Source: JADJLQ01 sp044227925
Lineage (GTDB): Bacteria; Bacteroidota; Bacteroidia; Chitinophagales; Saprospiraceae
DNA: 64,000 nt
Assembly (NCBI GenBank): GCA_044227925.1
Contig: JBGAVW010000004.1
Span: forward strand, 62,001-126,000
Direction of reading: 5' to 3'
Shown here in pieces: positions 1-8,147 of the stretch. The notes under the pieces are model-generated. The model made no database searches. It was not told the origin of the DNA and worked only from the letters and a program-made list of their open reading frames with translations. Each line of letters begins with the position of its first letter. Positions within the stretch are counted from its first letter, which is position 1. The position numbers and the translations under genes are program-made.

Positions 1-1
1 T

Positions 2-859
2 ATCTCAGAACACGAATTATTAGGCTTCAAGGATGCTTTGTTGGATCTCTGTGTTCCTGTCCATCTCGATGGTATGGAGACTATAGATTTGTGTGGCACG
101 GGAGGAGATGGTAAGAATACATTTAATATATCCACGTTATCTTCATTTGTGGTAGCTGGTGCCGGATATAAAGTTACAAAACATGGCAATTATGGGGTGA
201 GCTCGAAATGTGGATCCTCGGATGTGCTGGAGGCACTGGGATATACTTTTACTAATGATGTGGACAAATTAAAAAATCAATTAGACAAAGCCAATATCTG
301 TTTTCTCCATGCACCTTTATTTCATCCTGCCTTGAAGTCAGTAGGGCCAATACGTAAACAATTGGGCATAAAAACTTTTTTTAATATGCTTGGTCCATTA
401 GTAAATCCGGCTAAACCGATCGCCCAAATGGCAGGAGTCTTCAATCTTGAATTAGCTCGGTTGTATACCTATATTTTTCAGCAAGAAAAAGAGAAACGCT
501 TTTCAGTGGTACACTCAATGGACGGGTACGATGAAATTTCGTTGACGGGAGAAGTTAAAATCAAAACCAGGCACTCTGATGCCAATTATTCTCCTATAGA
601 TCTGGGGCTAAACAGGGTAAGAGCTGAGGAAATTCATGGTGGTGATACCAAAGATGAAGCTGCTTCCATTTTTATGAAAGTGATAAAAGGTGCAGGTACT
701 CAGGCACAACAGGATGCTGTATATGCCAACGCAGGAGTCGCTATCAGTACCATCGACCCTGGATTAACCATAACAGAAGGAGTGTTAAAAGCTAAAGAAA
801 GTGTATTGTCAGGTAATGCTTTTCAATCATTAAATAAACTAATACAATTGGCTGTATGA
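2..859 (+). CDS. trpD: Anthranilate phosphoribosyltransferase, 5'-truncated by window edge
   Basis: Transfers phosphoribose from PRPP to anthranilate, the second step of tryptophan synthesis, in the cytoplasm. The reading frame is open from base 2 without a start codon, so the gene begins upstream. About 286 residues are visible and the family is about 330-345, so roughly 45-60 N-terminal residues are missing. The PRPP/metal-binding motif GTGGDGKNTFNIST lies just after the left edge, followed by KHGNYGVSS and an RKQLGIKTFFNMLGPLVNP block, all diagnostic of TrpD. The stop codon overlaps the next start (ATGA at 856-859), which fits translational coupling with trpC. A TTG at 38 could act as a start, but conserved TrpD-like sequence continues before it, so truncation is the better reading. 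Confidence 0.96.
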   Translation: MSEHELLGFKDALLDLCVPVHLDGMETIDLCGTGGDGKNTFNISTLSSFVVAGAGYKVTKHGNYGVSSKCGSSDVLEALGYTFTNDVDKLKNQLDKANICFLHAPLFHPALKSVGPIRKQLGIKTFFNMLGPLVNPAKPIAQMAGVFNLELARLYTYIFQQEKEKRFSVVHSMDGYDEISLTGEVKIKTRHSDANYSPIDLGLNRVRAEEIHGGDTKDEAASIFMKVIKGAGTQAQQDAVYANAGVAISTIDPGLTITEGVLKAKESVLSGNAFQSLNKLIQLAV

Positions 860-1635
860 GTATTTTGGATCAAATTATTACAGATAAAAGAATAGAAGTA
901 GAAAGAAGGAAATCCATTATTTCCTTCGATCAGATCAGACATTTACCAAAATTGGAAAGGCAAACTATCTCTTTAAAACAAAAACTAAGTACCCGGGCAG
1001 GTATCATTGCAGAATTCAAGCGAAAATCGCCTTCTAAGGGTATAATCAATGAAAAGGCAAGTGTTATCGATACCACTATAGGGTATGAAAAAGCAGGAGC
1101 CAGTGCTTGTTCTATTTTGACAGATGAACCTTATTTTAAAGGCAAAGACCAGGACATTATCGATGCACGACCAACCTTGTCAATACCTATTCTGCGTAAA
1201 GATTTTATAATTGATCCATATCAGATAGTAGAAGCCAAAATTCTTGGAGCAGACCTGATATTGCTTATTGCCGAGTGTTTGTCAAAGGAAGAGATAACCC
1301 ATTTTGCGGCCATTGCCCATGATCTTGGCATGGAAGTATTAATGGAACTGCATTTTGATGATGAATTAAATAAATGGAATGAGAATATTGACCTGATCGG
1401 AGTTAATAACCGAAATCTCAAAAACTTTGAAACTGGCATCGATCGCTCTCTCCAGTTGGCTGACAAATTGCCAAAGGAATCAATCTGGATCTCCGAAAGT
1501 GGGCTGAAAGGCAAAGATGAATTAAAATCATTAATGCAGGCTGGTTATAATGGTTTCTTAATAGGAGAGACTTTCATGCGTTCCGATGACCCCGGTGCGT
1601 TATGTAAAGAATTTGTAGATTGCCTTAACTCATAA
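856..1635 (+). CDS. trpC: Indole-3-glycerol-phosphate synthase
   Basis: Cyclises carboxyphenylamino-deoxyribulose phosphate to indole-3-glycerol phosphate. The 259 residues are the normal length for a monofunctional TIM-barrel TrpC. Visible family motifs are IIAEFKRKSPSKG (Glu53, Lys55), LRKDFIIDPYQI (Lys115 region), ILLIAE (around 135-140), GVNNRNL and WISESGL, which together hold the catalytic lysines and glutamates and the phosphate-binding loop. It starts inside the trpD stop codon and trpF begins a few bases after its own stop, so it is an internal operon gene. It is not fused to trpF, unlike the enterobacterial protein. Confidence 0.97.
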   Translation: MSILDQIITDKRIEVERRKSIISFDQIRHLPKLERQTISLKQKLSTRAGIIAEFKRKSPSKGIINEKASVIDTTIGYEKAGASACSILTDEPYFKGKDQDIIDARPTLSIPILRKDFIIDPYQIVEAKILGADLILLIAECLSKEEITHFAAIAHDLGMEVLMELHFDDELNKWNENIDLIGVNNRNLKNFETGIDRSLQLADKLPKESIWISESGLKGKDELKSLMQAGYNGFLIGETFMRSDDPGALCKEFVDCLNS

Positions 1636-1646
1636 TAGTGACCAAT

Positions 1647-2270
1647 ATGAATACCGACTTGATAATAAAAGTTTGTGGGATGAAAGAACCAGCTCAAATT
1701 TCAGCATTGGCTTTACTAGACATCCAGTATATAGGATTGATATTCGTACCTACATCACCTAGGTTTATTGATCACAGTCTTGATCGTAAATTGGCAGGCA
1801 ATAAAAAGAGCATCGGAGTATTTGTTAATTCACCAATTGAACAGGTATTATACACTGTAAGCAGATACCAGCTGGATGCAGTGCAACTCCATGGTCAGGA
1901 AAGTCCGGACTTTTGTGCAGAAATTCAAAACAGAGGCATTGAAGTAGTTAAAGCGTTTTCAGTAGATAAAAATTTTGATTTTGAAAAAACCTATGAGTTT
2001 GATGGGTATGCAGATTTGTTTTTATTTGACGCAAAAGGAGAAGCAGCCGGAGGAAATGGTATACGATTTGATTGGAACAAACTAAATGAATATGAAGGTG
2101 CTACTTCATTTTTATTAAGCGGAGGTATTAGTTATGAACATATTGATGAAATAAAATATTTTAAACATCCTGCATGCATCGGCATTGACATTAATTCTAA
2201 GTTTGAGTATTCTCCTGGAAATAAAGATTTGATCACTATTAAAAAATTTGTACATGAGCTACGCAGTTGA
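1647..2270 (+). CDS. trpF: Phosphoribosylanthranilate isomerase
   Basis: Performs the Amadori rearrangement between the TrpD and TrpC steps. Numbering from ATG 1647, the catalytic cysteine is Cys10 in the KVCGMK motif and the catalytic aspartate is Asp128 in LFDAKGEAAGGNG. VQLHGQE and LSGGIS are also conserved, and 207 residues is usual. A GTG three codons upstream (1638) is an alternative start. I prefer the ATG because the protein then begins three residues before the first strand. The 3' end overlaps the start of trpB by 17 bases. Confidence 0.95.
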   Translation: MNTDLIIKVCGMKEPAQISALALLDIQYIGLIFVPTSPRFIDHSLDRKLAGNKKSIGVFVNSPIEQVLYTVSRYQLDAVQLHGQESPDFCAEIQNRGIEVVKAFSVDKNFDFEKTYEFDGYADLFLFDAKGEAAGGNGIRFDWNKLNEYEGATSFLLSGGISYEHIDEIKYFKHPACIGIDINSKFEYSPGNKDLITIKKFVHELRS

Positions 2271-3453
2271 TATTAAAAAAGAGTTGCCTGACGCGCAAGG
2301 ATTTTATGGCCGGTTTGGGGGAGCCTATATCCCTGAAATGCTTCAATTTAATGTAGAAGAGTTAAGAGAAAAATACCTGGCTATCATGCAGGAAGAAGCG
2401 TTTAAAGCAGAATTTGATGATTTGCTTAAAAATTACGTAGGCAGACCTAGTCCATTATACGAAGCCAAACGATTATCTGATAAATATGGTGCCCGCATAT
2501 TTCTAAAACGCGAAGACTTAAATCATACCGGTGCTCATAAAATAAATAATACTATCGGCCAGATCCTGTTGGCGCAACGGTTAGGTAAAAAACGAATTAT
2601 TGCAGAAACCGGGGCAGGCCAGCACGGGGTAGCCACCGCAACAGTATGTGCACTCAAGAACATAGAATGCATCGTATATATGGGATCTGTAGATATCGAA
2701 CGCCAGGCTCCTAATGTGGCACGGATGAAAATGTTGGGAGCTAAGGTGATAGCTGCCACTTCCGGTTCCCAGACTTTGAAAGATGCTACAAATGAAGCCA
2801 TCAGGGATTGGATTCAAAACCCGATCGATACTCATTATATCATTGGATCGGTGGTAGGGCCACATCCATACCCGGATATGGTAGCCCGGTTTCAGTCTGT
2901 AATTTCGGAGGAGATCAAATGGCAGTTAAAGGAACAAACCGGAAACGAAAACCCGGATACTTTGATTGCTTGTGTAGGTGGTGGATCCAATGCAGCAGGT
3001 ACCTACTATCATTTTCTGGACAATGATAAAGTTCGATTGATTGCAGTTGAAGCAGCCGGTGAGGGCATTCATAGTGGTAAAAGTGCTGCTACATCCGTAT
3101 TGGGCAGTATAGGTATTATTCATGGGAGTAAAACACTCTTAATGCAAACACCGGATGGCCAGATAGTAGAACCCCATTCCATATCGGCAGGACTAGACTA
3201 TCCCGGAATCGGGCCACTGCATGCGCATTTAATTTCATCAGGAAGAGCTCAGGCTATTTCTATCACTGACGATGAGGCAATAAAAGCTGCTTTTATGCTT
3301 ACTCAAACAGAAGGCATTATTCCTGCTTTAGAATCAGCACATGCATTTGCAGCATTGGATTATATGCAGTACAAACCAGGTGAGACTATAGTTATTTGTT
3401 TATCAGGCAGGGGAGATAAAGACCTTGCTACATATATGAAATACATCAAATAA
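2254..3453 (+). CDS. trpB: Tryptophan synthase beta chain
   Basis: PLP enzyme that condenses indole with serine; it works as an alpha2-beta2 complex with TrpA. The N-terminus GFYGRFGGAYIPE is typical of the TrpB1 type. Lys96 in HTGAHKINNT forms the Schiff base with PLP, AETGAGQHGVA follows, and the phosphate-binding GGGSNAAG loop lies in the middle. The 399 residues match the family. ATG 2254 lies inside the 3' end of trpF. trpA follows after only four bases. Confidence 0.98.
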   Translation: MSYAVDIKKELPDAQGFYGRFGGAYIPEMLQFNVEELREKYLAIMQEEAFKAEFDDLLKNYVGRPSPLYEAKRLSDKYGARIFLKREDLNHTGAHKINNTIGQILLAQRLGKKRIIAETGAGQHGVATATVCALKNIECIVYMGSVDIERQAPNVARMKMLGAKVIAATSGSQTLKDATNEAIRDWIQNPIDTHYIIGSVVGPHPYPDMVARFQSVISEEIKWQLKEQTGNENPDTLIACVGGGSNAAGTYYHFLDNDKVRLIAVEAAGEGIHSGKSAATSVLGSIGIIHGSKTLLMQTPDGQIVEPHSISAGLDYPGIGPLHAHLISSGRAQAISITDDEAIKAAFMLTQTEGIIPALESAHAFAALDYMQYKPGETIVICLSGRGDKDLATYMKYIK

Positions 3454-3457
3454 AAGT

Positions 3458-4231
3458 ATGAATCGACTTCAGGAATTGTTCAAGAATAAAAAAAACAATA
3501 TTCTTAATATTTATTTTACTGCAGGATATCCATCCCTGCATGACACTGCGGATATCATCAAAGCACTGGATGATGCTAAGGCAGATATGGTTGAAATAGG
3601 GATGCCATACAGTGATCCATTGGCTGATGGTCCCACTATTCAGGCCAGTAGCTCAGCAGCATTGAAGAATGGGATGAATTTAGAATTATTGTTTAATCAA
3701 ATTGCAAACGCAAGATCTTTGTCGGGCATGCCATTTATTTTAATGGGGTATTTTAATCAGGTCATGCAATATGGTGAAGAAAAATTTGTACAAAAAGCAA
3801 AGAGCGTCGGAGTAGATTGTTTGATCCTGCCTGATTTGCCTGTGGAGGAATATGAAAAACATTTTCACCCGATGTTTAGAAAACACGATATGGACATTGC
3901 TTTTTTGATCACTCCACGTACTCCGGATTCCAGGATCAGGCACATTGATGCCGTATCCAATAGCTTTATCTATATGGTTTCATCCAATGCAATCACCGGG
4001 GCCAAGGCGGGTATAGAAGCAGACCAGAAAGATTATTTTAAGCGCATAGATGATATGAAACTACGAAATCCACGACTCATTGGATTTGGTATATCGAATA
4101 AGGAAACTTTTATCACAGCCTGTGCGAGTTCGAGTGGTGCAATCATCGGTAGTGCTTTTATAAATGCATTGGAAGGAGAGGGCAGTATTGATTTAAAAGT
4201 AAAAAAATTTATTAGTAAGATCATGGGTTAA
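3458..4231 (+). CDS. trpA: Tryptophan synthase alpha chain
   Basis: Cleaves indole-3-glycerol phosphate to indole, which is channelled to TrpB. The TIM-barrel family block MVEIGMPYSDPLADGPTIQ carries the two catalytic acids (Glu46 and Asp57 here). ILPDLPVEEYE and FGISNKE are further family motifs. The 257 residues are normal. It is the last trp gene, and a GNAT gene follows four bases after its stop and may be cotranscribed. Confidence 0.97.
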   Translation: MNRLQELFKNKKNNILNIYFTAGYPSLHDTADIIKALDDAKADMVEIGMPYSDPLADGPTIQASSSAALKNGMNLELLFNQIANARSLSGMPFILMGYFNQVMQYGEEKFVQKAKSVGVDCLILPDLPVEEYEKHFHPMFRKHDMDIAFLITPRTPDSRIRHIDAVSNSFIYMVSSNAITGAKAGIEADQKDYFKRIDDMKLRNPRLIGFGISNKETFITACASSSGAIIGSAFINALEGEGSIDLKVKKFISKIMG

Positions 4232-4235
4232 TGTA

Positions 4236-4766
4236 ATGGGTACGTTCGAGATTAAAAAAGTTGATCTGCATGAGGTTGACCAACTGGCAGATATATCTTT
4301 AACAACATTTACTGAAGCCTTTTTTCATCAAAACGATCCGTCGGATTTTAAAGAATATGTAGATAAATCACTTTCTACCAAAGTGTTGTTAAATGAATTG
4401 AATGATCCTAAATCTGAATTTTATTTTTTATATGATGATGGAAAGCGTATAGGTTATTTTAAATTAAACCTGGGCATCAATCGTTTTGGGCAGGCTGCAT
4501 CCGATCAGCTCGAATTGCAGCGCATTTATGTTTTTAAAAATAATCAATCAAAAGGGGCTGGAAAATATATGATGGATTATATAGTAAACTTCGCTAAATC
4601 AGTGCACCTCTCTTCCATTTGGCTGGGTGTATGGGAACACAATCCGGATGCAATTCGGTTTTATGAGAAACAAGGATTTAAAAAAGTGGGAGACCATCAT
4701 TTTTTACTAGGCCAAAGTATTCAGCTTGATTATATATTTGAACGTAGGTTTAACTCAAATAGTTAA
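4236..4766 (+). CDS. GNAT-family N-acetyltransferase
   Basis: Probable acetyl-CoA-dependent acyltransferase of unknown substrate. The 176 residues form one GNAT fold. The acetyl-CoA loop is visible as QRIYVFKNNQSKGAGKYMM (Q/R-x-x-G-x-G/A type), followed by a second core segment SSIWLGVWEHNPDAIRFYEKQGFKKVG. This arrangement resembles small-molecule or polyamine acetyltransferases such as PaiA, but the substrate cannot be read from the sequence. It begins four bases after trpA and so may share the trp transcript, although nothing ties it to tryptophan synthesis. Confidence 0.85.
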   Translation: MGTFEIKKVDLHEVDQLADISLTTFTEAFFHQNDPSDFKEYVDKSLSTKVLLNELNDPKSEFYFLYDDGKRIGYFKLNLGINRFGQAASDQLELQRIYVFKNNQSKGAGKYMMDYIVNFAKSVHLSSIWLGVWEHNPDAIRFYEKQGFKKVGDHHFLLGQSIQLDYIFERRFNSNS

Positions 4767-4771
4767 TTCTT

Positions 4772-4801
4772 TTTGCATCAGGTTGTATGATTGTAACTTT
4801 G
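4772..4801 (+). promoter_or_regulatory. Bacteroidota-type promoter for the lytic transglycosylase gene
   Basis: A TTTG at 4772-4775 and TAACTTTG at 4794-4801 are separated by 18 bases, matching the TTTG/TANNTTTG boxes of the Bacteroidota primary sigma factor. The start codon at 4840 lies 38 bases downstream. This separates the gene from the trp operon. Confidence 0.65.
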
Positions 4802-4839
4802 GCACAATTTTTCAAAGTATTTAAATTTAATCTTCTATC

Positions 4840-5739
4840 ATGATCGTTTGGATGAATCGTTTTTCATTTTTTATTGCAGGATTACTTTGCATGTTGTTAT
4901 TTATTTCTTATACCAAAAAAGATGAAATAGAGAAACCCTCTGCCATAGTGCCACAAAATATCAGATCGATAATATTAAAAGAGAAATATTCCTTTGCTGG
5001 TGAGAATGTTCCGATTCAGATTTTTGATGTAAAAGAAAGGTTGGAACGGGAGTTGCTCGTAAATACCTATTGGCATTCCAATACAATACTCTGTATCAAA
5101 GCTGCCCAGCGTTATTTTCCAATAATTGAGAAAGTATTGAAAGAATACAGGATACCTGAAGATTTTAAATATATCCCCGTTGTAGAGACTTCTCTGCGAA
5201 ACGAAACATCTCCTGCCGGGGCAAAAGGCATATGGCAGTTTATGAAACCCGTTGCTGAATCTTACCAGCTCGAAGTTAGCGATGAAGTGGATGAACGCTA
5301 TCATTTCGAAAAAGCAACCGAAGCCGCATGCCGTCATATATTAAGATACAAGCAGCGATTTGGAACCTGGACCTTAGCTGCAGCTGCTTTTAACGCCGGT
5401 GAGGGCAATTTGAACAAAGAACTTACCCGTCAGGGTGAAAATAATTATTATGACCTGAATATTAATGATGAGACTTCACGATATATTTTCAGGTTGCTTG
5501 CCATGAAGGAAATCATTGAAAATCAAAATGATTTTGGTTTTTTTATAGATCCCTCTGAGAAATACAATCCAATCAGCACAAAGAAAATTGAAGTTAACTC
5601 TACCATTCCCAGCCTGGGAGATTGGGCAAGAAGTAAGGGTACATCATACAGAATGTTGAAAGCATTAAATCCATGGCTGCGTACTACAGCTTTGACCCAT
5701 AAGCCAAATAAAGTATATACGATTGAGGTTCCGCGGTAA
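4840..5739 (+). CDS. Membrane-anchored lytic transglycosylase (MltD-like SLT domain)
   Basis: Likely cleaves the glycan strand of peptidoglycan in the periplasm. An N-terminal hydrophobic segment (about 8-24) acts as signal or anchor. The SLT/family-1 domain spans roughly 85-235: the catalytic glutamate is Glu116 in YIPVVETSL, followed by SPAGAKGIWQFM and the AAAFNAGEGN motif near 181-190, then a YIFRLLAMKEI helix. The C-terminal 60 residues (SLGDWARSKGTSYRMLKALNPWLR) look like one degenerate LysM-type unit. The 299 residues are shorter than MltD, with fewer LysM units. It has its own promoter. Confidence 0.88.
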   Translation: MIVWMNRFSFFIAGLLCMLLFISYTKKDEIEKPSAIVPQNIRSIILKEKYSFAGENVPIQIFDVKERLERELLVNTYWHSNTILCIKAAQRYFPIIEKVLKEYRIPEDFKYIPVVETSLRNETSPAGAKGIWQFMKPVAESYQLEVSDEVDERYHFEKATEAACRHILRYKQRFGTWTLAAAAFNAGEGNLNKELTRQGENNYYDLNINDETSRYIFRLLAMKEIIENQNDFGFFIDPSEKYNPISTKKIEVNSTIPSLGDWARSKGTSYRMLKALNPWLRTTALTHKPNKVYTIEVPR

Positions 5740-6148
5740 TTCAATATTGAGGTAAATGTGAAATGAAATGCGGGTTCTGATGTCAGTTCCCTTAAGTTAA
5801 TTTATAGTAATGTATGACTTCCTCGCCGATGCATGTACATGAGAATATCTCAAAAAGTTTGAAAAAAGTTTACATCTCAATCATTCAGACTGTAGCATAG
5901 TACCCTTCATACTACACCTGTGGTTAAGCGCAAGGTTTATGAATCAGTATATATACGATGCTGGAAGATGTGGCCGGTAATCTTATGAAATATTTTTTCA
6001 ATTTTATTTACATTTGATTGTTTTGAATAAGGAATTTTAAAAAAGGAAACTTTAATTGTATTAAAAATAATTTATTTATCGGCTAAGAATGGAAAAACAG
6101 TGCATCCCATAAAAAAATAATTATCTCAAAAAGCCAAAATATACGCAT
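5740..6148. other. Intergenic stretch without recognisable feature
   Basis: 409 AT-rich bases between the transglycosylase and cytochrome genes. I found no coding signal, no tRNA, no convincing terminator hairpin and no clear TTTG/TANNTTTG pair, although the downstream gene should be promoted from here. Confidence 0.5.
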
Positions 6149-7276
6149 ATGAAAATTTTAATTTCACTTTTTGCTGTTTTGCTTATTGCACAAGGGTATA
6201 AGACGGAAGTGTTTTTATTGGACCTTACTTCAACAGTTCTATTATATCCAGATAGGGGTGAAAAAAAATCGAAATCCGACAGTACTTCGGCTGATTATGC
6301 AGAAGGCTTATATAAAAAATATTGTGCCGTGTGTCACGGCAAAGATCGGGAAGGATATGATGCTGACAATGCACCATCTTTACGATCGCAAACATTAATG
6401 GCTACTACCCAGATACCCAAATCAAGTCATAATTTTCTCGTGCATACCATTTCCTATGGACGATCCGGTACTGCTATGGCACCTTATTCAAAAAGCCAGG
6501 GAGGGCCCCTGGATGAAACAGACATCGAAATACTCATACAATGGCTTCGAGAGAAAAGCGGAGTGAATAAGCCAATAGCGATGTCGGTCGATCCGGTTAC
6601 AGGTGATGCGAGACTCGGAAAAGTCTTATACATCCGGCATTGCACAACATGCCATGGTGCCAAAGGTGAAGGTATCAGTGCCCCTGCATTGGCAAATCCT
6701 TTGTTCTTAGCTACAGCCAGTGATGCTTTTATACGACATACTATCGCCGAGGGTAGGGATGGTACACCCATGCCTTCGTTTAAAGACAGTATAAGCAATA
6801 TTGAAATAGATGCCCTCACTTCATTTCTCAGATCGCGGGCTTCCGGATGGAATGCACCTGAACCGGTAAGAATTAAAGAACCACGCCAAGAAAATTATAT
6901 TTTAAACCCAAAAAACAAAGGACCAAAATTTAATTTGCGCGAAGGAATATATGTGTCCGCAGAAGAATTGAACAAAGCTTTAAAGGGCAGTGCGCGTCTC
7001 ATCATACTCGATACGAGATCGAAAGCAGCCTGGCACCAGACTCATATCCCAGGTTCCATCCCGATTCCTTATTACCAGGATCCTGATACTTTTATTAAAG
7101 TCATCCCAAACGATAGTACTTGGATAGTGGCTTATTGCGCCTGTCCGCATGCAGTATCTACAAGTGTAGTAAATTCATTACGACGATTTGGATATAAAAA
7201 TACAGCCGTTTTGGATGAGGGTATTCTGATATGGGCACAACGGGGTTACCCTGTTCAATATGGTCAAGGACAATAG
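6149..7276 (+). CDS. Di-heme cytochrome c fused to a C-terminal rhodanese domain
   Basis: An exported redox protein. The signal peptide covers about residues 1-15. Two class-I cytochrome c domains follow: CAVCH at 59-63 with a likely axial Met110 (TAMAPY), and CTTCH at 165-169 with a likely axial Met208 (TPMPSF). Residues about 267-372 are a rhodanese-like domain: LIILDTRSKAAWHQTHIPGS, then Cys330 in the YCACPHAVS active loop, then the closing GILIWAQRGYPV. The role is inferred: periplasmic electron transfer joined to sulfur or thiol chemistry. Both heme motifs and the rhodanese cysteine are intact, so this is not a decayed gene. It stands alone in its surroundings. Confidence 0.88.
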   Translation: MKILISLFAVLLIAQGYKTEVFLLDLTSTVLLYPDRGEKKSKSDSTSADYAEGLYKKYCAVCHGKDREGYDADNAPSLRSQTLMATTQIPKSSHNFLVHTISYGRSGTAMAPYSKSQGGPLDETDIEILIQWLREKSGVNKPIAMSVDPVTGDARLGKVLYIRHCTTCHGAKGEGISAPALANPLFLATASDAFIRHTIAEGRDGTPMPSFKDSISNIEIDALTSFLRSRASGWNAPEPVRIKEPRQENYILNPKNKGPKFNLREGIYVSAEELNKALKGSARLIILDTRSKAAWHQTHIPGSIPIPYYQDPDTFIKVIPNDSTWIVAYCACPHAVSTSVVNSLRRFGYKNTAVLDEGILIWAQRGYPVQYGQGQ

Positions 7277-7334
7277 GAAAAATAATTAGTCTGTATAAAG
7301 GTGAAAAACCAGATGCCATATAAATTAAAAATCT

Positions 7335-7342
7335 TACCTTTG
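7335..7342 (+). promoter_or_regulatory. Probable -7 box upstream of tRNA-Ser
   Basis: TACCTTTG matches TANNTTTG and ends 28 bases before the tRNA. I see no convincing TTTG at the usual distance upstream, so only the -7 element is supported. Confidence 0.5.
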
Positions 7343-7370
7343 CACTTCTTAAAAATTCAGCTATTAAGCC

Positions 7371-7461
7371 GGTGGGGTGGATGAGTGGCTGAAATCAACG
7401 GTTTGCTAAACCGTCGTACGGGCTTAAACCTGTACCGAGGGTTCGAATCCCTCCCTCACCG
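7371..7461 (+). tRNA. tRNA-Ser (anticodon GCU)
   Basis: Class II tRNA of 91 bases. The acceptor arm GGTGGGG pairs with CCTCACC (one G-T pair). The anticodon stem-loop CGGTTTGCTAAACCG displays GCT, reading AGC/AGU serine codons. A long variable arm (GTACGGGCTTAAACCTGTAC) and the T arm GAGGGTTCGAATCCCTC follow. The discriminator is G, as expected for serine. CCA is not encoded. Confidence 0.95.
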
Positions 7462-7505
7462 CTTCATTTTCAATCTTTTATATTTTATTACCTATTTTTA
7501 GTTTT

Positions 7506-7721
7506 ATGGGCAAAAAACAAGCTGAGATCCCGGAAATGACATATGAAACAGCTAAATCGGCATTGGATAAAATAGTGAGGGAAATTCAAAATGAAAATAC
7601 TTCGATCGATCTGTTAGCTGAAAAAATTAAGCAAGCCCAGGAATTAATTAGTTTTTGCCAATCAAAACTCCGAAATATTGAAGCCAAGGTAAAAGGCATG
7701 ATTGGCGACGAAGAAGAATAA
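7506..7721 (+). CDS. xseB: Exodeoxyribonuclease VII small subunit
   Basis: Small subunit of the XseA-XseB single-strand DNA exonuclease. The 71 residues form a helical hairpin with the family pattern: MTYETAKSALDKIVREIQNEN, a spacer, then LLAEKIKQAQELISFCQSKL. There is an acidic tail. No xseA is adjacent in the window. The gene starts 44 bases after tRNA-Ser with no separate promoter that I can recognise, so it may be read from the tRNA promoter. Confidence 0.85.
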   Translation: MGKKQAEIPEMTYETAKSALDKIVREIQNENTSIDLLAEKIKQAQELISFCQSKLRNIEAKVKGMIGDEEE

Positions 7722-8147
7722 TAAATCAGTTGTGTACTGAATTCTCACACAAATTTCCATTGCTTCACACCCGGATGGGTATGCAAAGACATCAGCTAAT
7801 GAGGTAGTTTTTAGGAAAAATTCATTCACCAGTTTACAGTAAAAATCTGGCAAATAGGTTCGGGTATCGAATTGTACAAGTGGCTAAAATTCAAAAAAAT
7901 AGATATTTTTATTCAAAGGATTAACAGATAGATGCTGAAGGGGTAGGGGCATTGACTTCCAGTGAAGTATCCGATATATCATTCAAGCTATAAGAGGAAT
8001 CGTAAGGTACATCAGTTTGCACCCTTCTAATTATCCCCCAATTGAGGGTAGATCCTGCTTGACAATTTATCGTTTATTTGTATTGAAAAAGCAAGTCTTT
8101 CATATTATTTATTTCAACGATATTTGACTCATTAAAAATTTATTCAA
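7722..8147. other. Intergenic stretch without recognisable feature
   Basis: 426 bases between xseB and the M1 peptidase gene. Short open frames on either strand have no start context and no recognisable protein sequence. I see no clear terminator or full promoter. Confidence 0.45.

Noticed and set aside
4236..4766. GNAT protein as a possible toxin of a toxin-antitoxin pair
   Set aside because: No small DNA-binding antitoxin gene is adjacent, and the protein looks like an ordinary small-molecule acetyltransferase.
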